Part shown: positions 1 to 8,771 of the stretch, one piece after another
How the letters are laid out: the number at the start of each line of letters is the position of its first letter
How positions within the stretch are numbered: the stretch's first letter is position 1
Source: Acetobacterium woodii DSM 1030
GTDB lineage: Bacteria; Bacillota; Clostridia; Eubacteriales; Eubacteriaceae
Assembly (NCBI RefSeq): GCF_000247605.1
Contig: NC_016894.1
Location: 2,159,732 to 2,223,731 of the forward strand
Direction of reading: 5' to 3'
Length of the DNA: 64,000 nt
Notes under the pieces: model-generated
What the model was told of the DNA's origin: nothing
Database searches by the model: none
What the model saw: the letters and a program-made list of their open reading frames with translations, nothing else
Made by a program: the position numbers and the translations under genes

Positions 1-2
1 TA

Positions 3-2204
3 ATTGTCGTTGGAATCGCAATTCAGATATTACAACGCATAAATTTACCAGAAAAATACCGGGACTATATCATTGTTTGTTTACTTGCTCTTTTGATCCC
101 CATCGTAACGCTCCAATTCACAAAATACGGCGGAGTCACGGTTTGGGCATTTCCTTTTGTCATTATTATTGCCTTTTTAGTTTTTAGAGAAAGAATTTTA
201 TTGGGTATCATCTCAATATCAATTATATCAACACAGATTGTCGTTTGGATTGTGACACCCGAAACCTATGCAAGTGTAGATGGATCGGATTATATTTTGC
301 GGATTAGTTTTTTCTGTATTGCGATCTGTCTATGCTATTATATTAATAATTTATTTTTAATCCGCATGAATGAAACCAATAAAAAAATGAAACTTCAAAC
401 CCTTGTTACTCAAATTTCATCAGTTTGCGTGGGCATAAATCAACAGAATTTCCAGGAAAATATTGACTATCTCCTAAACGCAAGTGGCGAATTTTTTAGG
501 GTAGACCGTGCTTATATTTGCCTCTTTGACCTTGAAAATCAAACCAACTCATGTATTCAGGAGTATTGTCGTCCCGGGTGTTTGGCAATACAGGATTTCA
601 TTCAAAATATTCCCATCAATCCTCATAGCTGGAGAATGGAAAAAGTCCTGGCGAATGAACCATTTGTCGTTTCAGATATCACTATTCTACCCGAATTTAT
701 CAACGGCGAATTGCTTTTGGTAGAGAATTGTGTATTGAAATCTCAAATTATTGCCCCAATTACCAGTAAAGAAAGAGTGATTGGATTTTGGGGCCTGGAA
801 ACTGAAGTAAATATCATCGACTGGCAAGATGATCATTTAAATTTCATGAAACTGATCGCGAACATTTTAGGGGATACACTGACTCGCATTGACGCTGAAA
901 AAGAGTTAAATTTTATGGCTCATTATGATGATGTTACCAAACTTCCCAATCGCAACCTCTTTACAAATTATGTATATTTCAATATTGTCAAGCAGGAGTT
1001 TTCCGATAAGCTTTTAGGAGTTGTTTTTCTGGATTTGGATTCTTTTAAAACAGTTAATGATACCGTTGGTCACGGGATGGGGGACGAACTACTCTATCTG
1101 GTTGGTGAAAAACTAAAAAAAATGCTCAAAAAAAATGATCTGGTTTCTCGTTTTAGTGGTGATGAGTTTTTAATTATGATTACTGGTCTCACAAGCGAAG
1201 AAGACGTGATCCAGGTAGCCGAAAGACTGATGCATCTATTTTACGAACCTTTTATCCTCAAAGGACAGGAGTTTTTTATGACCGCAAGCGCCGGAATTGC
1301 CCTTTATCCAATGGATGGTAAGGATCCGGAAACGTTAATCATGAATGCCGATATAGCAAAATTCAAAGCCAAAGAAAATGGCCGAAATCAGTATCTTTTA
1401 TGCTCATCTGATTTAAAAGGTGAGGTTAATCGACAAAACCAATTAACAAATTTTCTCTATCGGGCGCTAGAAAAAGGCGAACTGTTTATTGAATATCAAC
1501 CACAGGTTCATTTAGTTTCCGGGAAAATTACTGGGGTCGAGTCACTTTTACGATGGAGACATCCCGAGTTAGGTCTTATCTCTCCGGGTATTATTATTCC
1601 ACTAGCCGAACAAACCAGCTTAATTAACCCGATTGGTGAATGGGTTCTGGAAACGGCTTGCCAACAAAATAAAAAATGGCAGGACATGGGTTTAAAACCC
1701 ATTTTGATGGCCGTTAATATTTCAGCCAGCCAATTTAAAAATCCTCATTTCATTAGTCAGGTCGAAGGTGTTTTGCAGAAAACCGGTCTCAAACCAGAAT
1801 ATCTAGAAGTAGAAATCACCGAAAGTATGGCCATATTAGAATTTTCAGAAATTATCCGAAAGCTAAATGGTCTCAAATCAATTGGCGTTTCAATTGCCAT
1901 TGATGACTTCGGAACTGAATACTCCTCATTGGGACGCCTAAAAATGTTACCGTTAGATCGCCTGAAAATGGACAAACAATTTATTGATGGAATTGGATGC
2001 AACCATAAAGACCAGGCGATTGCCAATGCGATCATTCAGCTGGGAAAAAGTCTGGGGCTTTCAGTTGTTGCTGAAGGCGTGGAAGATGAAGATCAAATTG
2101 CCTTTTTAAAAACTTCACAATGCGATTTGATCCAGGGTTATTATTATTATAAACCGCTGAGCGCATTGGCAATTGAAGAAATATTAAAAAAAGAAACCAA
2201 GTAA
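3..2204 (+). CDS. Membrane GAF-GGDEF-EAL c-di-GMP signalling protein (5' partial)
   Basis: The reading frame is open from base 3, so the gene starts before the window. The visible part is 733 codons. The first ~115 residues hold about four hydrophobic segments (sensor/anchor). A GAF-like region follows, then a GGDEF domain whose signature is SGDEF (about 1155-1169) with no clear RxxD inhibitory site, then a full EAL domain. The EAL domain keeps ESLLRW, NISASQF, EITES, DDFGTEYSSL, the KMDKQF lysine and AEGVED, so it probably hydrolyses c-di-GMP. The GGDEF may be a weak cyclase or a GTP-binding regulatory domain (inference). The gene ends about 120 bases before the next, separately promoted gene. 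Confidence 0.93.
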   Translation: MVVGIAIQILQRINLPEKYRDYIIVCLLALLIPIVTLQFTKYGGVTVWAFPFVIIIAFLVFRERILLGIISISIISTQIVVWIVTPETYASVDGSDYILRISFFCIAICLCYYINNLFLIRMNETNKKMKLQTLVTQISSVCVGINQQNFQENIDYLLNASGEFFRVDRAYICLFDLENQTNSCIQEYCRPGCLAIQDFIQNIPINPHSWRMEKVLANEPFVVSDITILPEFINGELLLVENCVLKSQIIAPITSKERVIGFWGLETEVNIIDWQDDHLNFMKLIANILGDTLTRIDAEKELNFMAHYDDVTKLPNRNLFTNYVYFNIVKQEFSDKLLGVVFLDLDSFKTVNDTVGHGMGDELLYLVGEKLKKMLKKNDLVSRFSGDEFLIMITGLTSEEDVIQVAERLMHLFYEPFILKGQEFFMTASAGIALYPMDGKDPETLIMNADIAKFKAKENGRNQYLLCSSDLKGEVNRQNQLTNFLYRALEKGELFIEYQPQVHLVSGKITGVESLLRWRHPELGLISPGIIIPLAEQTSLINPIGEWVLETACQQNKKWQDMGLKPILMAVNISASQFKNPHFISQVEGVLQKTGLKPEYLEVEITESMAILEFSEIIRKLNGLKSIGVSIAIDDFGTEYSSLGRLKMLPLDRLKMDKQFIDGIGCNHKDQAIANAIIQLGKSLGLSVVAEGVEDEDQIAFLKTSQCDLIQGYYYYKPLSALAIEEILKKETK

Positions 2205-2261
2205 AACTATTGCAGATAAAGCAATATCCAGTTTATCTTACGACCCGATTTGTTAAAAAAA

Positions 2262-2290
2262 TTTACAAAGTGTAAGGTTTAGTTTATAAT
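2262..2290 (+). promoter_or_regulatory. Sigma-A type promoter for the Fe-S protein gene
   Basis: TTTACA, a 17-base spacer and TATAAT, lying 38 bases before the start codon of the downstream Fe-S protein gene. Confidence 0.6.
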
Positions 2291-2327
2291 AAAATCAAAA
2301 TGAGATAATTCAATTGAGAGGCAAAAA

Positions 2328-3188
2328 ATGGACAAAAACGAAGTATTACAGTTGGCCGTAAGTTATATGGAAACTTCAACGGATAATCGGATCAAAATGG
2401 AAAAGCAACTTCCTGAACATTTAGTTGGAGAAAAAATATTTGAAGCGCCTATTTTGGGATTTTGTGATGCCAATGATAAATCTTTTGAAATTCTTAAAGA
2501 ACCTGAGGTTGTGGGATGCCATTTCCGGTACCCGCGCGAGTGGCTACCAACAGCGCGAACCGTGATTTCTATTTTTTTGCCATATTCCGAAGCGATAAAA
2601 TCCAGTAATCGAGAGCAAAAAATCTGGCCTTCAATGGGATGGGTGATCGGACGGGTTGAAGGACATCAGCTGTTTCAGAGTTTGCTGTTGTATTTACAGA
2701 CTAATTTAAGAGACGCAGGCTTTAAAACGGTGATCCCAACAATGGATCAGAAATTTTTTAGTATTGCTGAACCAACCGAAGAGCTTTGTGGTGATCCATT
2801 GTCCTTTACCAGCAATTGGTCCGAGCGACATATCGCTTATCTCTCAGGATTAGGGACATTTGGGCTGTCCAAAGGATTAATTACTGAAAAGGGCGTTGCC
2901 GGGAGATTCGGTAGTCTGGTAACGGAATTAAATTTGGAACCGAATAAACAGCATTATAAAATCTATAATGACTATTGTCTTGAATGTGGTGCTTGTATTA
3001 AACAATGTCCAGTTAATGCTATTTCTATTGAAAAAGGAAAAGATCATCGATTATGCAGTATTTTTCTAGACAAAACAGCAGAAAAGTTTAATCCGCGTTA
3101 TGGTTGTGGTAAATGTCAGGTAAATGTCCCTTGTGAAAGTGGGATGCCGACAATAAATGATAATGAGTCAATTAAAATAAAGATATAA
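2328..3188 (+). CDS. QueG-like 4Fe-4S protein (epoxyqueuosine reductase family relative)
   Basis: The 286-residue protein has an N-terminal region of the QueG/reductive-dehalogenase-like fold. A ferredoxin module follows with CLECGACIKQCP near residues 222-233. A second cysteine group (C..YGCGKCQ..VPC, near residues 245-275) completes two 4Fe-4S clusters. True QueG is longer (about 310-380 residues) and binds cobalamin, so this short form may not make queuosine. Its closeness to a corrinoid methyl-transfer cluster makes a corrinoid-linked electron-transfer role possible (inference). The ATG follows GAGAGG at suitable spacing. Confidence 0.75.
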   Translation: MDKNEVLQLAVSYMETSTDNRIKMEKQLPEHLVGEKIFEAPILGFCDANDKSFEILKEPEVVGCHFRYPREWLPTARTVISIFLPYSEAIKSSNREQKIWPSMGWVIGRVEGHQLFQSLLLYLQTNLRDAGFKTVIPTMDQKFFSIAEPTEELCGDPLSFTSNWSERHIAYLSGLGTFGLSKGLITEKGVAGRFGSLVTELNLEPNKQHYKIYNDYCLECGACIKQCPVNAISIEKGKDHRLCSIFLDKTAEKFNPRYGCGKCQVNVPCESGMPTINDNESIKIKI

Positions 3189-3283
3189 ATCAATGTAATA
3201 GAATCTAATTAAACGGCTAATTTATTATGATGCTAATTTTTCGTGTCAATTAATTGGATTAAAATATGTGATGGAGCAGTGTT

Positions 3284-3829
3284 ATGTTAATTGGAAAGTA
3301 TCAAAATCATGAAGAATTGGAAAAAGTTGTACAATTTACCTATCCTGGAATTACCCTGTTAATTCGCGATAGTAACCTTGGTAAGTTGGGGGCAAAATAC
3401 AAAGTTGGAATGATCTTAAAAGAACTTGGTTTTATCGACACCAGCCGTCGTCGTGGGGGACTGGCGACAACCCATCGTTTGGCAATTCTTTCGAATCATT
3501 ATGCCGATATGCAGGCCTATGAGCATGACACCCAATGGGGATTATGTGTCATTGATTCGGGATCGCATTTTAAGGTTTTAGATGTTTATACACAAAATGA
3601 TAAAACCCAAATTATCTTATTACATCTACCGGAAAAAGGCTGGGAAGTGTTCGACGAAGTAGCAACCGATATTGATCAGGAGGTAGTTGCAATTGTCCGG
3701 GAAAACTTTAAGCATTGTCTGGAACTACCGCCAATCCCTGAATTGACCACCCAAAGCTGGCAGAATCGCTGTCACTATCCCGTTGGGATGTCTGAATTTG
3801 GCGAGTATTTTCCGTTAGGTAAATATTAA
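3284..3829 (+). CDS. Hypothetical protein, 181 aa
   Basis: Not recognised. The product is soluble, with no signal peptide or membrane segment. It begins with a basic, mixed alpha/beta region containing an RRRGGLATTHRL stretch near residues 55-66. A later acidic part has a cluster of aromatic and proline residues near the C-terminus. The ATG is preceded by TGGAG. It stands alone, ending about 90 bases before a strong terminator. The regular codon use and ribosome site support a real gene. Confidence 0.7.
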   Translation: MLIGKYQNHEELEKVVQFTYPGITLLIRDSNLGKLGAKYKVGMILKELGFIDTSRRRGGLATTHRLAILSNHYADMQAYEHDTQWGLCVIDSGSHFKVLDVYTQNDKTQIILLHLPEKGWEVFDEVATDIDQEVVAIVRENFKHCLELPPIPELTTQSWQNRCHYPVGMSEFGEYFPLGKY

Positions 3830-3919
3830 ATTATTAATCAATCAAATTATAGAACAACCTAAATATTGTTAATTAGAATTTGAAAAAAATTAAAGCAATT
3901 TGATTACAATTTATAAAAG

Positions 3920-3956
3920 AGTAATGGCAACCATTCGGTGCGCCATTACTTTTTTT
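3920..3956 (+). terminator. Rho-independent terminator
   Basis: AGTAATGGC pairs perfectly with GCCATTACT (9 bp) and is followed at once by a run of seven T. It ends the transcript of the preceding 181-residue gene. Confidence 0.88.
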
Positions 3957-4031
3957 GTCTTTGTTTTCAAAAATTATTTATAAAAAATTCGTAAATAACT
4001 CAAAAATATAAAATATTTATATTTGCACCTC

Positions 4032-4060
4032 TTGACAAAACGTTTACATAGGTTTATATT
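4032..4060 (+). promoter_or_regulatory. Strong sigma-A promoter of the methyl-transfer cluster
   Basis: A perfect TTGACA, a 17-base spacer and TATATT. Transcription would start around 4067, just ahead of a near-palindrome and 40 bases before the GTPase start codon. Confidence 0.8.
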
Positions 4061-4072
4061 ATATCTATACTT

Positions 4073-4088
4073 ACTTGTACGTATAAGT
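4073..4088 (+). promoter_or_regulatory. Putative operator, near-palindrome (site 1)
   Basis: ACTTGTACGTATAAGT is a 16-base palindrome with one mismatched pair per arm. It begins just after the predicted transcription start of the CobW-type gene. A similar element (12 of 16 identical) lies at 8772-8787 before the second corrinoid-protein gene. Its position and symmetry fit a repressor site, most simply for the GntR-family gene that closes the cluster (inference). Confidence 0.5.
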
Positions 4089-4106
4089 TGGATAAGGAGA
4101 TATTTC

Positions 4107-4736
4107 ATGAATAAGCCAAAATTAATTTTATTTACTGGGTTTCTCGGCTCAGGCAAGACCTCGTTACTTTTAAAAGTAGCTAGATATCTGGCCGGACAAA
4201 AAAAACAATGTGCAATCATTGTCAATGAAATTGGTGAAATTGGCATCGATAATTTACAAATGAAAAAAATGGGTTACGACGTCTGGGAATTATTTGGTGG
4301 TTGTATTTGTTGTACCTTAGCAGCCAGTTTAGAAGATACTATTGAACAGCTGACAAAAAACTATGTGTTAGAATATATTCTCATGGAACCATCGGGTGCA
4401 GCAGATCCGGGAGCATTATATCAACCGCTGCACCATTGTCAGTTTACTGATGATCAAATAAATAATGTCTTTATTATGGACCCAACCCGGGTGGAGATGT
4501 TTGAAGCTGTTCTGCAGCCTTATCTTCAATCAGCAATTCCATTAGCAAATATCACCGTAATTAATAAAATTGATGTGGCAAGTGTTGAAGAAATAGAAAC
4601 TTCCAATCAGGTAATAAAAAAATATAATGATAAAGTGCCCATATTAAAAATTAATTTAAATAGGTTGGATGAAAATCAGATTCAACAGATTATTAAAAGG
4701 AAAGTGGAGAAAGAGCATGTATCAGAGTACCTTTGA
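4107..4736 (+). CDS. CobW/HypB-type P-loop GTPase (short form)
   Basis: A metal-trafficking G3E GTPase of 209 residues. Visible are the P-loop GFLGSGKTS (residues 9-17), the CobW/COG0523 metal motif GGCICC near residue 67, a PSGAADP segment and the guanine-specificity motif NKID. The ATG at 4107 is chosen because AGGAGA lies 8 bases upstream; the frame is open further up but that part covers the promoter. The usual CobW C-terminal domain is missing. The next gene, overlapping by 20 bases and rich in histidine, may supply metal binding in trans. In this cluster it probably serves cobalt/corrinoid or zinc loading of the methyltransferases (inference). Confidence 0.88.
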   Translation: MNKPKLILFTGFLGSGKTSLLLKVARYLAGQKKQCAIIVNEIGEIGIDNLQMKKMGYDVWELFGGCICCTLAASLEDTIEQLTKNYVLEYILMEPSGAADPGALYQPLHHCQFTDDQINNVFIMDPTRVEMFEAVLQPYLQSAIPLANITVINKIDVASVEEIETSNQVIKKYNDKVPILKINLNRLDENQIQQIIKRKVEKEHVSEYL

Positions 4737-5193
4737 AGCATTGGCAGTAGCGACAACATTAACATCGAGACAAGAAATAAATAATGAAGACTGGCAAAAA
4801 ATCGGCATCTTTTTTATTGAAAACTACATAAAACAACTGGGAAAAACTGAAAAATCTACGATTGGTCATGTCAAAGGGCTAATCGAATTGAAAGATGATA
4901 ATTTTATCAAATTGAGTTGTGTGAGTCAGAATCATCCGGTCAACAGTGAAATGGTTAATTCTGAAGGGGTCAGCAATGAAGGGCATTTGATCTTTAATGC
5001 GATTGTTGCCGGGATCACAAAAACTAAAAATATTCAGTATTTTCAAATGGCCTTGGTCAGAACTTGCAGTGTCTATGATTTAATAACGGATTACCACGAA
5101 GCTACCCACGGCAATCTGGATGAAGGTGAAAAAACATGTCCGGTTTGTCATGAACATCATCACCATGGTAACAGCTGTGCACATCACCACTAA
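4717..5193 (+). CDS. His/Cys-tailed putative metal-binding partner of the GTPase
   Basis: A 158-residue protein with no family I recognise. Its last 22 residues carry CPVCHEHHHHG and a terminal AHHH, an obvious metal-binding tail. The start ATG at 4717 lies inside the 3' end of the GTPase gene behind GGAGA, which indicates translational coupling. The body is mostly alpha/beta with NHPVNSE and GHLIFNAIV segments. Given the truncated CobW-type neighbour, it may replace the missing C-terminal domain or act as a metallochaperone (inference). An in-frame ATG-less extension upstream to 4669 is open but has no ribosome site. Confidence 0.8.
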   Translation: MYQSTFEALAVATTLTSRQEINNEDWQKIGIFFIENYIKQLGKTEKSTIGHVKGLIELKDDNFIKLSCVSQNHPVNSEMVNSEGVSNEGHLIFNAIVAGITKTKNIQYFQMALVRTCSVYDLITDYHEATHGNLDEGEKTCPVCHEHHHHGNSCAHHH

Positions 5194-5248
5194 ATGATAA
5201 TCACCGATAAATTGTCGGTATTATAAAAAAAGGCAGGAGGAATAATAA

Positions 5249-5347
5249 ATGCAGGAAACATAAAAAGAGACTCCTTTAATTCCGTACATATCGGCATTGC
5301 GGGCCATTAATAAGTACGATAGAAGTGAACAAGGAGATCTCATCTAA
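5249..5347 (+). pseudogene. Small gene or gene remnant with an in-frame TAA at codon 5
   Basis: A strong site (AGGAGG, 8 bases before ATG) starts a frame that reads MQET and then hits TAA at 5261-5263. The same frame then continues for 27 more sense codons, reading plausible protein (PYISALRAINKYDR), to TAA at 5345-5347. Removing the stop gives a 32-residue product. It may be the remains of a small or truncated gene, or a 4-codon leader peptide. There is no support for stop-codon read-through. Confidence 0.35.
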
Positions 5348-5492
5348 TTAATAATAACATAAATGGGCTTAAATATTAAAGATAATTTTTATCTTCGCTA
5401 AAAAATAGTTATTAATTTTGATGTGTTTCTCCTTCTGGAAATAGTTGATTCAAATTAAAAAGTAATTAATTATAATTATGGAGGATGAAAAA

Positions 5493-6110
5493 ATGGCGAA
5501 TATCAGTGAATTACTGGCAAATCTGGAAATGGATGAGCTAATGGAAGTGGTCCAAAAAGAATTGAATAATGGAGCAGACCCGGTTGAAATCCTTAAAGAA
5601 TGTGAATCTGGAATGGTCAAGGTCGGAGAAATGTTCAGCCAAGGCGACTATTTTGTTTCCGATTTAATGATGTCCGGCGAAATGTTTAAAGAAGTAGGTG
5701 AAATATTGGCTCCCTATTTGGAGGGGAAAACCGGGGATATTCTGGCAAAAGTCGTTTTAGGCACCGTTGAAGGGGATATCCACGATATTGGCAAAGATTT
5801 AGTTCATATCATGCTTAAATCGGGCGGATTTGATGTCATCGATGTTGGTGTTGATGCCAAACCGGAGGTATTTGTAGATGCATTAAAAGAATCCGGGGCA
5901 CCCATTCTGGCATTGTCATGTTTATTGACAACCGCTTACGATTCCATTTCAAACACGGTCAAAGCTGTGGAGGCGGCCGGGTTAAGAAACCAGGTGAAAA
6001 TTATCATCGGTGGCGGCCCAACCGATGAATCGGTTGTCAGATACACTGGTGCGGATGCATTTGGAGACGATGCTCAGTCGGCTGTCAGATTATGTAAGGA
6101 GATGATTTAA
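5493..6110 (+). CDS. Corrinoid protein of a methyltransferase system (MtaC/MtmC type)
   Basis: A 205-residue methyl carrier that holds a corrinoid cofactor and shuttles a methyl group between two methyltransferases. The first ~85 residues form the helical cap (B12-binding 2). The Rossmann domain carries GDIHDIGKD (the DxHxxG lower-ligand motif, histidine near residue 94), a serine-rich LSCLLTT strand and IIGGGPT. The ATG at 5493 follows GGAGGATG; an ATG at 5478 is too close upstream and would overlap that ribosome site. Two bases separate its stop from the UroD-fold methyltransferase, so the two are co-expressed. Confidence 0.93.
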   Translation: MANISELLANLEMDELMEVVQKELNNGADPVEILKECESGMVKVGEMFSQGDYFVSDLMMSGEMFKEVGEILAPYLEGKTGDILAKVVLGTVEGDIHDIGKDLVHIMLKSGGFDVIDVGVDAKPEVFVDALKESGAPILALSCLLTTAYDSISNTVKAVEAAGLRNQVKIIIGGGPTDESVVRYTGADAFGDDAQSAVRLCKEMI

Positions 6111-6112
6111 TC

Positions 6113-7237
6113 ATGACTAAGAGTTTATTTGATGAACGTGTAGAGCTTTATAGAAAAACAATAGCTTTCGAAAATAACAGAACTTCTACAGCCTATTCGG
6201 GGCCTGCAACACCAGCAGCTCATATGAATATGACAATTAAGGATTTTATGTTTGATACAAAAAAAGGGTTTAAAGCCTATGTGGATTATGTAAAAGAACT
6301 AGATTCGTTCGCATCCATTGATTGTATCAATGCACCATATCCCGGTAAATTCAACGTTCCACTTACATTAATGTGGTTATCACAAATAAAAGTTCCGGGA
6401 AGAGATCTCCCAGATAATTCTTTATGGCAGGTTCAAGAAAAAGCTTTAATCGAGGTAGAGGATTATGACTTTATCATCGAACATGGTTTCGCTGAATTCC
6501 AACAAAAATTCTTACCTAAAGTGATTGGCATAGATGAAATACAGGACTTTATGAATTATAGCATGACTGAAGGTCCCTTACAGGCCCAGATACTTGTAGA
6601 AAACGGCTTGCCCCAAGTAAATTCAATTGCATTTACGCCACCTTTTGAGGCCTTGTGTGGTGGACGTTCAATGACCAAGTTTTTTATGGATTGCTACAAA
6701 AGCATGGATAAAATTAAAGAAACTCAAGATGTTATGTTCCCAACATTAATAGAATCAGCCATGGAAACGCTAAAACAAACCAATGCTATTGGCGGATGGG
6801 TTGGTGGCTGGCGTGGAGCTTCTGGAATGGTTTCACCCAAAATATGGAATAATCTTGTGTGGCCATATATGAAAAAAACGGCAGAAATATTTATCGACAA
6901 TGGTTTTATTCCCATCATGCACCTTGATCAAAATTGGGACAGAGACATTGAACGATTCTTAGAATTACCAAAACAAAAATTTGTTTTAAATACTGATGGA
7001 ATGACCGATCTTAATCGAGCTAGAAAACTTCTGGGAGATCATGTAGCATTTATGGGCGATGTACCAGCTCCAATATTATCAATGGGTACGGTGGCTGAAA
7101 CTGAAAATTATGTCAAAAAACTCATCGATAATGTTGGTGCAAAAGGATTAATCGTTACATCTGGTTGTGATTCGCCGGCTAATGCAAAATTCGAAAATAT
7201 GGTCGCAATGTTCAAAACAGCAGTGGAATATAAGTAG
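6113..7237 (+). CDS. UroD-fold corrinoid methyltransferase (MtaA/MtbA/MtvB superfamily)
   Basis: A 374-residue uroporphyrinogen-decarboxylase-superfamily protein. In acetogens and methanogens such proteins move methyl groups between a substrate or cofactor and a corrinoid protein. Motifs include GPLQAQILVENG, PPFEALCGGRS, IPIMHLDQNWD near residue 265 and a late VTSGCDSP cysteine. The usual HxCG zinc motif is replaced by HLDQ, as in more divergent demethylase members, so the methyl donor cannot be named. It lies between the corrinoid protein and the MtrH/AcsE-type gene, as expected of a substrate:corrinoid methyltransferase. Confidence 0.88.
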   Translation: MTKSLFDERVELYRKTIAFENNRTSTAYSGPATPAAHMNMTIKDFMFDTKKGFKAYVDYVKELDSFASIDCINAPYPGKFNVPLTLMWLSQIKVPGRDLPDNSLWQVQEKALIEVEDYDFIIEHGFAEFQQKFLPKVIGIDEIQDFMNYSMTEGPLQAQILVENGLPQVNSIAFTPPFEALCGGRSMTKFFMDCYKSMDKIKETQDVMFPTLIESAMETLKQTNAIGGWVGGWRGASGMVSPKIWNNLVWPYMKKTAEIFIDNGFIPIMHLDQNWDRDIERFLELPKQKFVLNTDGMTDLNRARKLLGDHVAFMGDVPAPILSMGTVAETENYVKKLIDNVGAKGLIVTSGCDSPANAKFENMVAMFKTAVEYK

Positions 7238-7245
7238 GGATAACT

Positions 7246-8049
7246 ATGATATTTATTGGCGAAAAAATAAATGGCACCCGAAAAATCATCCAGGAAGCCA
7301 TCATTAACCGGGATGCCGAATTCATTAAAAAAACAGCCCTGGATCAGGCCAATGCCGGAGCCGATTATCTGGATGTCAATGCCGGTACCGATCCGTCCCG
7401 GGAAAAAGAAGATATGCTATGGTTAATTGAGATGGTACAATCGGTGACCGAGGCTCCTATCTGCATAGACAGCTCAACTCCGGAAGTGATCCAGGCGGCC
7501 ATCCATGTGGTTAAAGCAACGCCCCTGATTAATTCCATTAACGGTGATCCCAAACGATTAGAGCGCTTTTTACCTTTTATAAAAGAAAAAAACTGTAACG
7601 TCATTGCTTTAGCTTTGGATGAATCTCAATCCGGGATGCCAACAACCGTGGAAGAGCGAATGATGGTGTTGGCGCGAATCTTTATGGCCACCCGTGCAGC
7701 CGAGATTCCCGATGATAAAGTCTTTATTGATCCCCTGATCATGGCGGTCGCTACCGATCAAAAAGCAGGGCTCATCGCCTTTGAATCCATCAGGACTATC
7801 CGGGAAGCTTATCCGGAAGCCCATATCACCGGAGGGCTGAGTAATATTTCTTTTGGTTTACCAAACCGGGCCCTGGTCAATCGGACATTTTTGACTTTGG
7901 CAGTCGAAGCGGGTATGGATTCGGCGGTAGTAAATCCCGAAAATGTGGCATTAATTGAATCACTAAAAGCGACTGAGCTGCTACTGGGCCGAGATCGATT
8001 CTGTCGAAAGTATACCACGGCAGCAAAGATTGACTTTAGTAAAAAATAA
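7246..8049 (+). CDS. Methyltetrahydrofolate:corrinoid methyltransferase (MtrH/AcsE/MtgA type)
   Basis: The 267-residue TIM-barrel protein matches the pterin-binding methyltransferase family in length and motifs: GEKINGTR at the N-terminus, LDVNAGTDPS, ICIDSSTPEVI, NSINGDPKR, FIDPLIMAVATD and GGLSNISFGLPNR. It would move the methyl group from the corrinoid protein to tetrahydrofolate, feeding the Wood-Ljungdahl pathway (family knowledge plus inference from context). It starts 9 bases after the preceding gene. Confidence 0.92.
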   Translation: MIFIGEKINGTRKIIQEAIINRDAEFIKKTALDQANAGADYLDVNAGTDPSREKEDMLWLIEMVQSVTEAPICIDSSTPEVIQAAIHVVKATPLINSINGDPKRLERFLPFIKEKNCNVIALALDESQSGMPTTVEERMMVLARIFMATRAAEIPDDKVFIDPLIMAVATDQKAGLIAFESIRTIREAYPEAHITGGLSNISFGLPNRALVNRTFLTLAVEAGMDSAVVNPENVALIESLKATELLLGRDRFCRKYTTAAKIDFSKK

Positions 8050-8069
8050 ATTTTCAATCTTGAATTATC

Positions 8070-8106
8070 ATAGCTCTTTTCCCGAAATGTTTGGGAAAAG
8101 AGCTAT
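8070..8106. other. Perfect 14-bp hairpin between methyltransferase and DUF2284 genes
   Basis: ATAGCTCTTTTCCC and GGGAAAAGAGCTAT pair fully around a 9-base loop. No T-run follows on either strand, so it is more likely an mRNA-stabilising or processing hairpin than a terminator. Confidence 0.6.
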
Positions 8107-8134
8107 GAATCGATAAAAAGGAGTTGACCAATCC

Positions 8135-8665
8135 ATGAAAGCCTATCTTCAAAACGGGAATTTTTCCGAAATCAAAGCAATCGATGATGTCCACTGCATT
8201 CACATTACTCAGGAAGTCCGAGATCGCTGTGCTGACAATTATTGCGGTTTTTACGGAAAAAACTATATGTGTCCGCCGTCGGTCGGCGATTTGGAATATT
8301 ATCAAAAATTAATACTAACATACCAGAAAGGTTTGATTTTTTCTAAAATTTACGCTCTAAAAAACAAGTATGATCATCAGGGAATGGTTAATTCCGGGCT
8401 GGAGTTTAGAGACGCGATTCAGAAAATCAACAAAGCAGCGAAAGCTGAAAATCGTGATTGTCTCTTTTTCACGGCAGGAACCTGCTCGATCTGTGAAACC
8501 TGTGCGATCCTATCCCAGGAACCCTGTCGATTTCCCGATGAAACCATGCCATCATTGGAAGCGTCGGGTATTGATGTGGTGACGTTAAGCCGTGATTTGG
8601 GGATGAACTATAATAATGGGCCGAATAAAGTCACTTATTTTGGTTTGGTACTGTATCAGGATTAA
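8135..8665 (+). CDS. DUF2284 putative metal-binding (Fe-S) protein
   Basis: A 176-residue protein of the DUF2284 family, common beside corrinoid methyltransferase genes in acetogens. Cysteines fall in a CGFYGKNYMCPPSVG block (residues 28-45) and a TCSICETCAILSQEPCRFP block near residue 115-135, the spacing of a cluster-binding site. The function is unknown; a role in electron transfer or corrinoid activation is inference. AAAGGAG lies 11 bases before the ATG. Hairpins sit on both sides of the gene. Confidence 0.88.
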   Translation: MKAYLQNGNFSEIKAIDDVHCIHITQEVRDRCADNYCGFYGKNYMCPPSVGDLEYYQKLILTYQKGLIFSKIYALKNKYDHQGMVNSGLEFRDAIQKINKAAKAENRDCLFFTAGTCSICETCAILSQEPCRFPDETMPSLEASGIDVVTLSRDLGMNYNNGPNKVTYFGLVLYQD

Positions 8666-8671
8666 CCGTTA

Positions 8672-8714
8672 AATCTTTTCAATAATTCCGGTAGACACAA
8701 TCATTGAAAAGATT
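8672..8714. other. 12-bp inverted repeat after DUF2284 gene
   Basis: AATCTTTTCAAT and ATTGAAAAGATT are perfect complements around a 19-base loop. There is no downstream T-run on the plus strand. Possible 3' stabiliser or weak terminator. Confidence 0.45.
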
Positions 8715-8771
8715 GTTAACGAATAATATGGTATGCAAAAAAAAGCAATTATGATAGAATCAATGATACAG

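Noticed and set aside
3974-4246. 90-codon minus-strand frame
   Set aside because: Crosses the terminator-promoter region and the start of the GTPase gene; no ribosome site.
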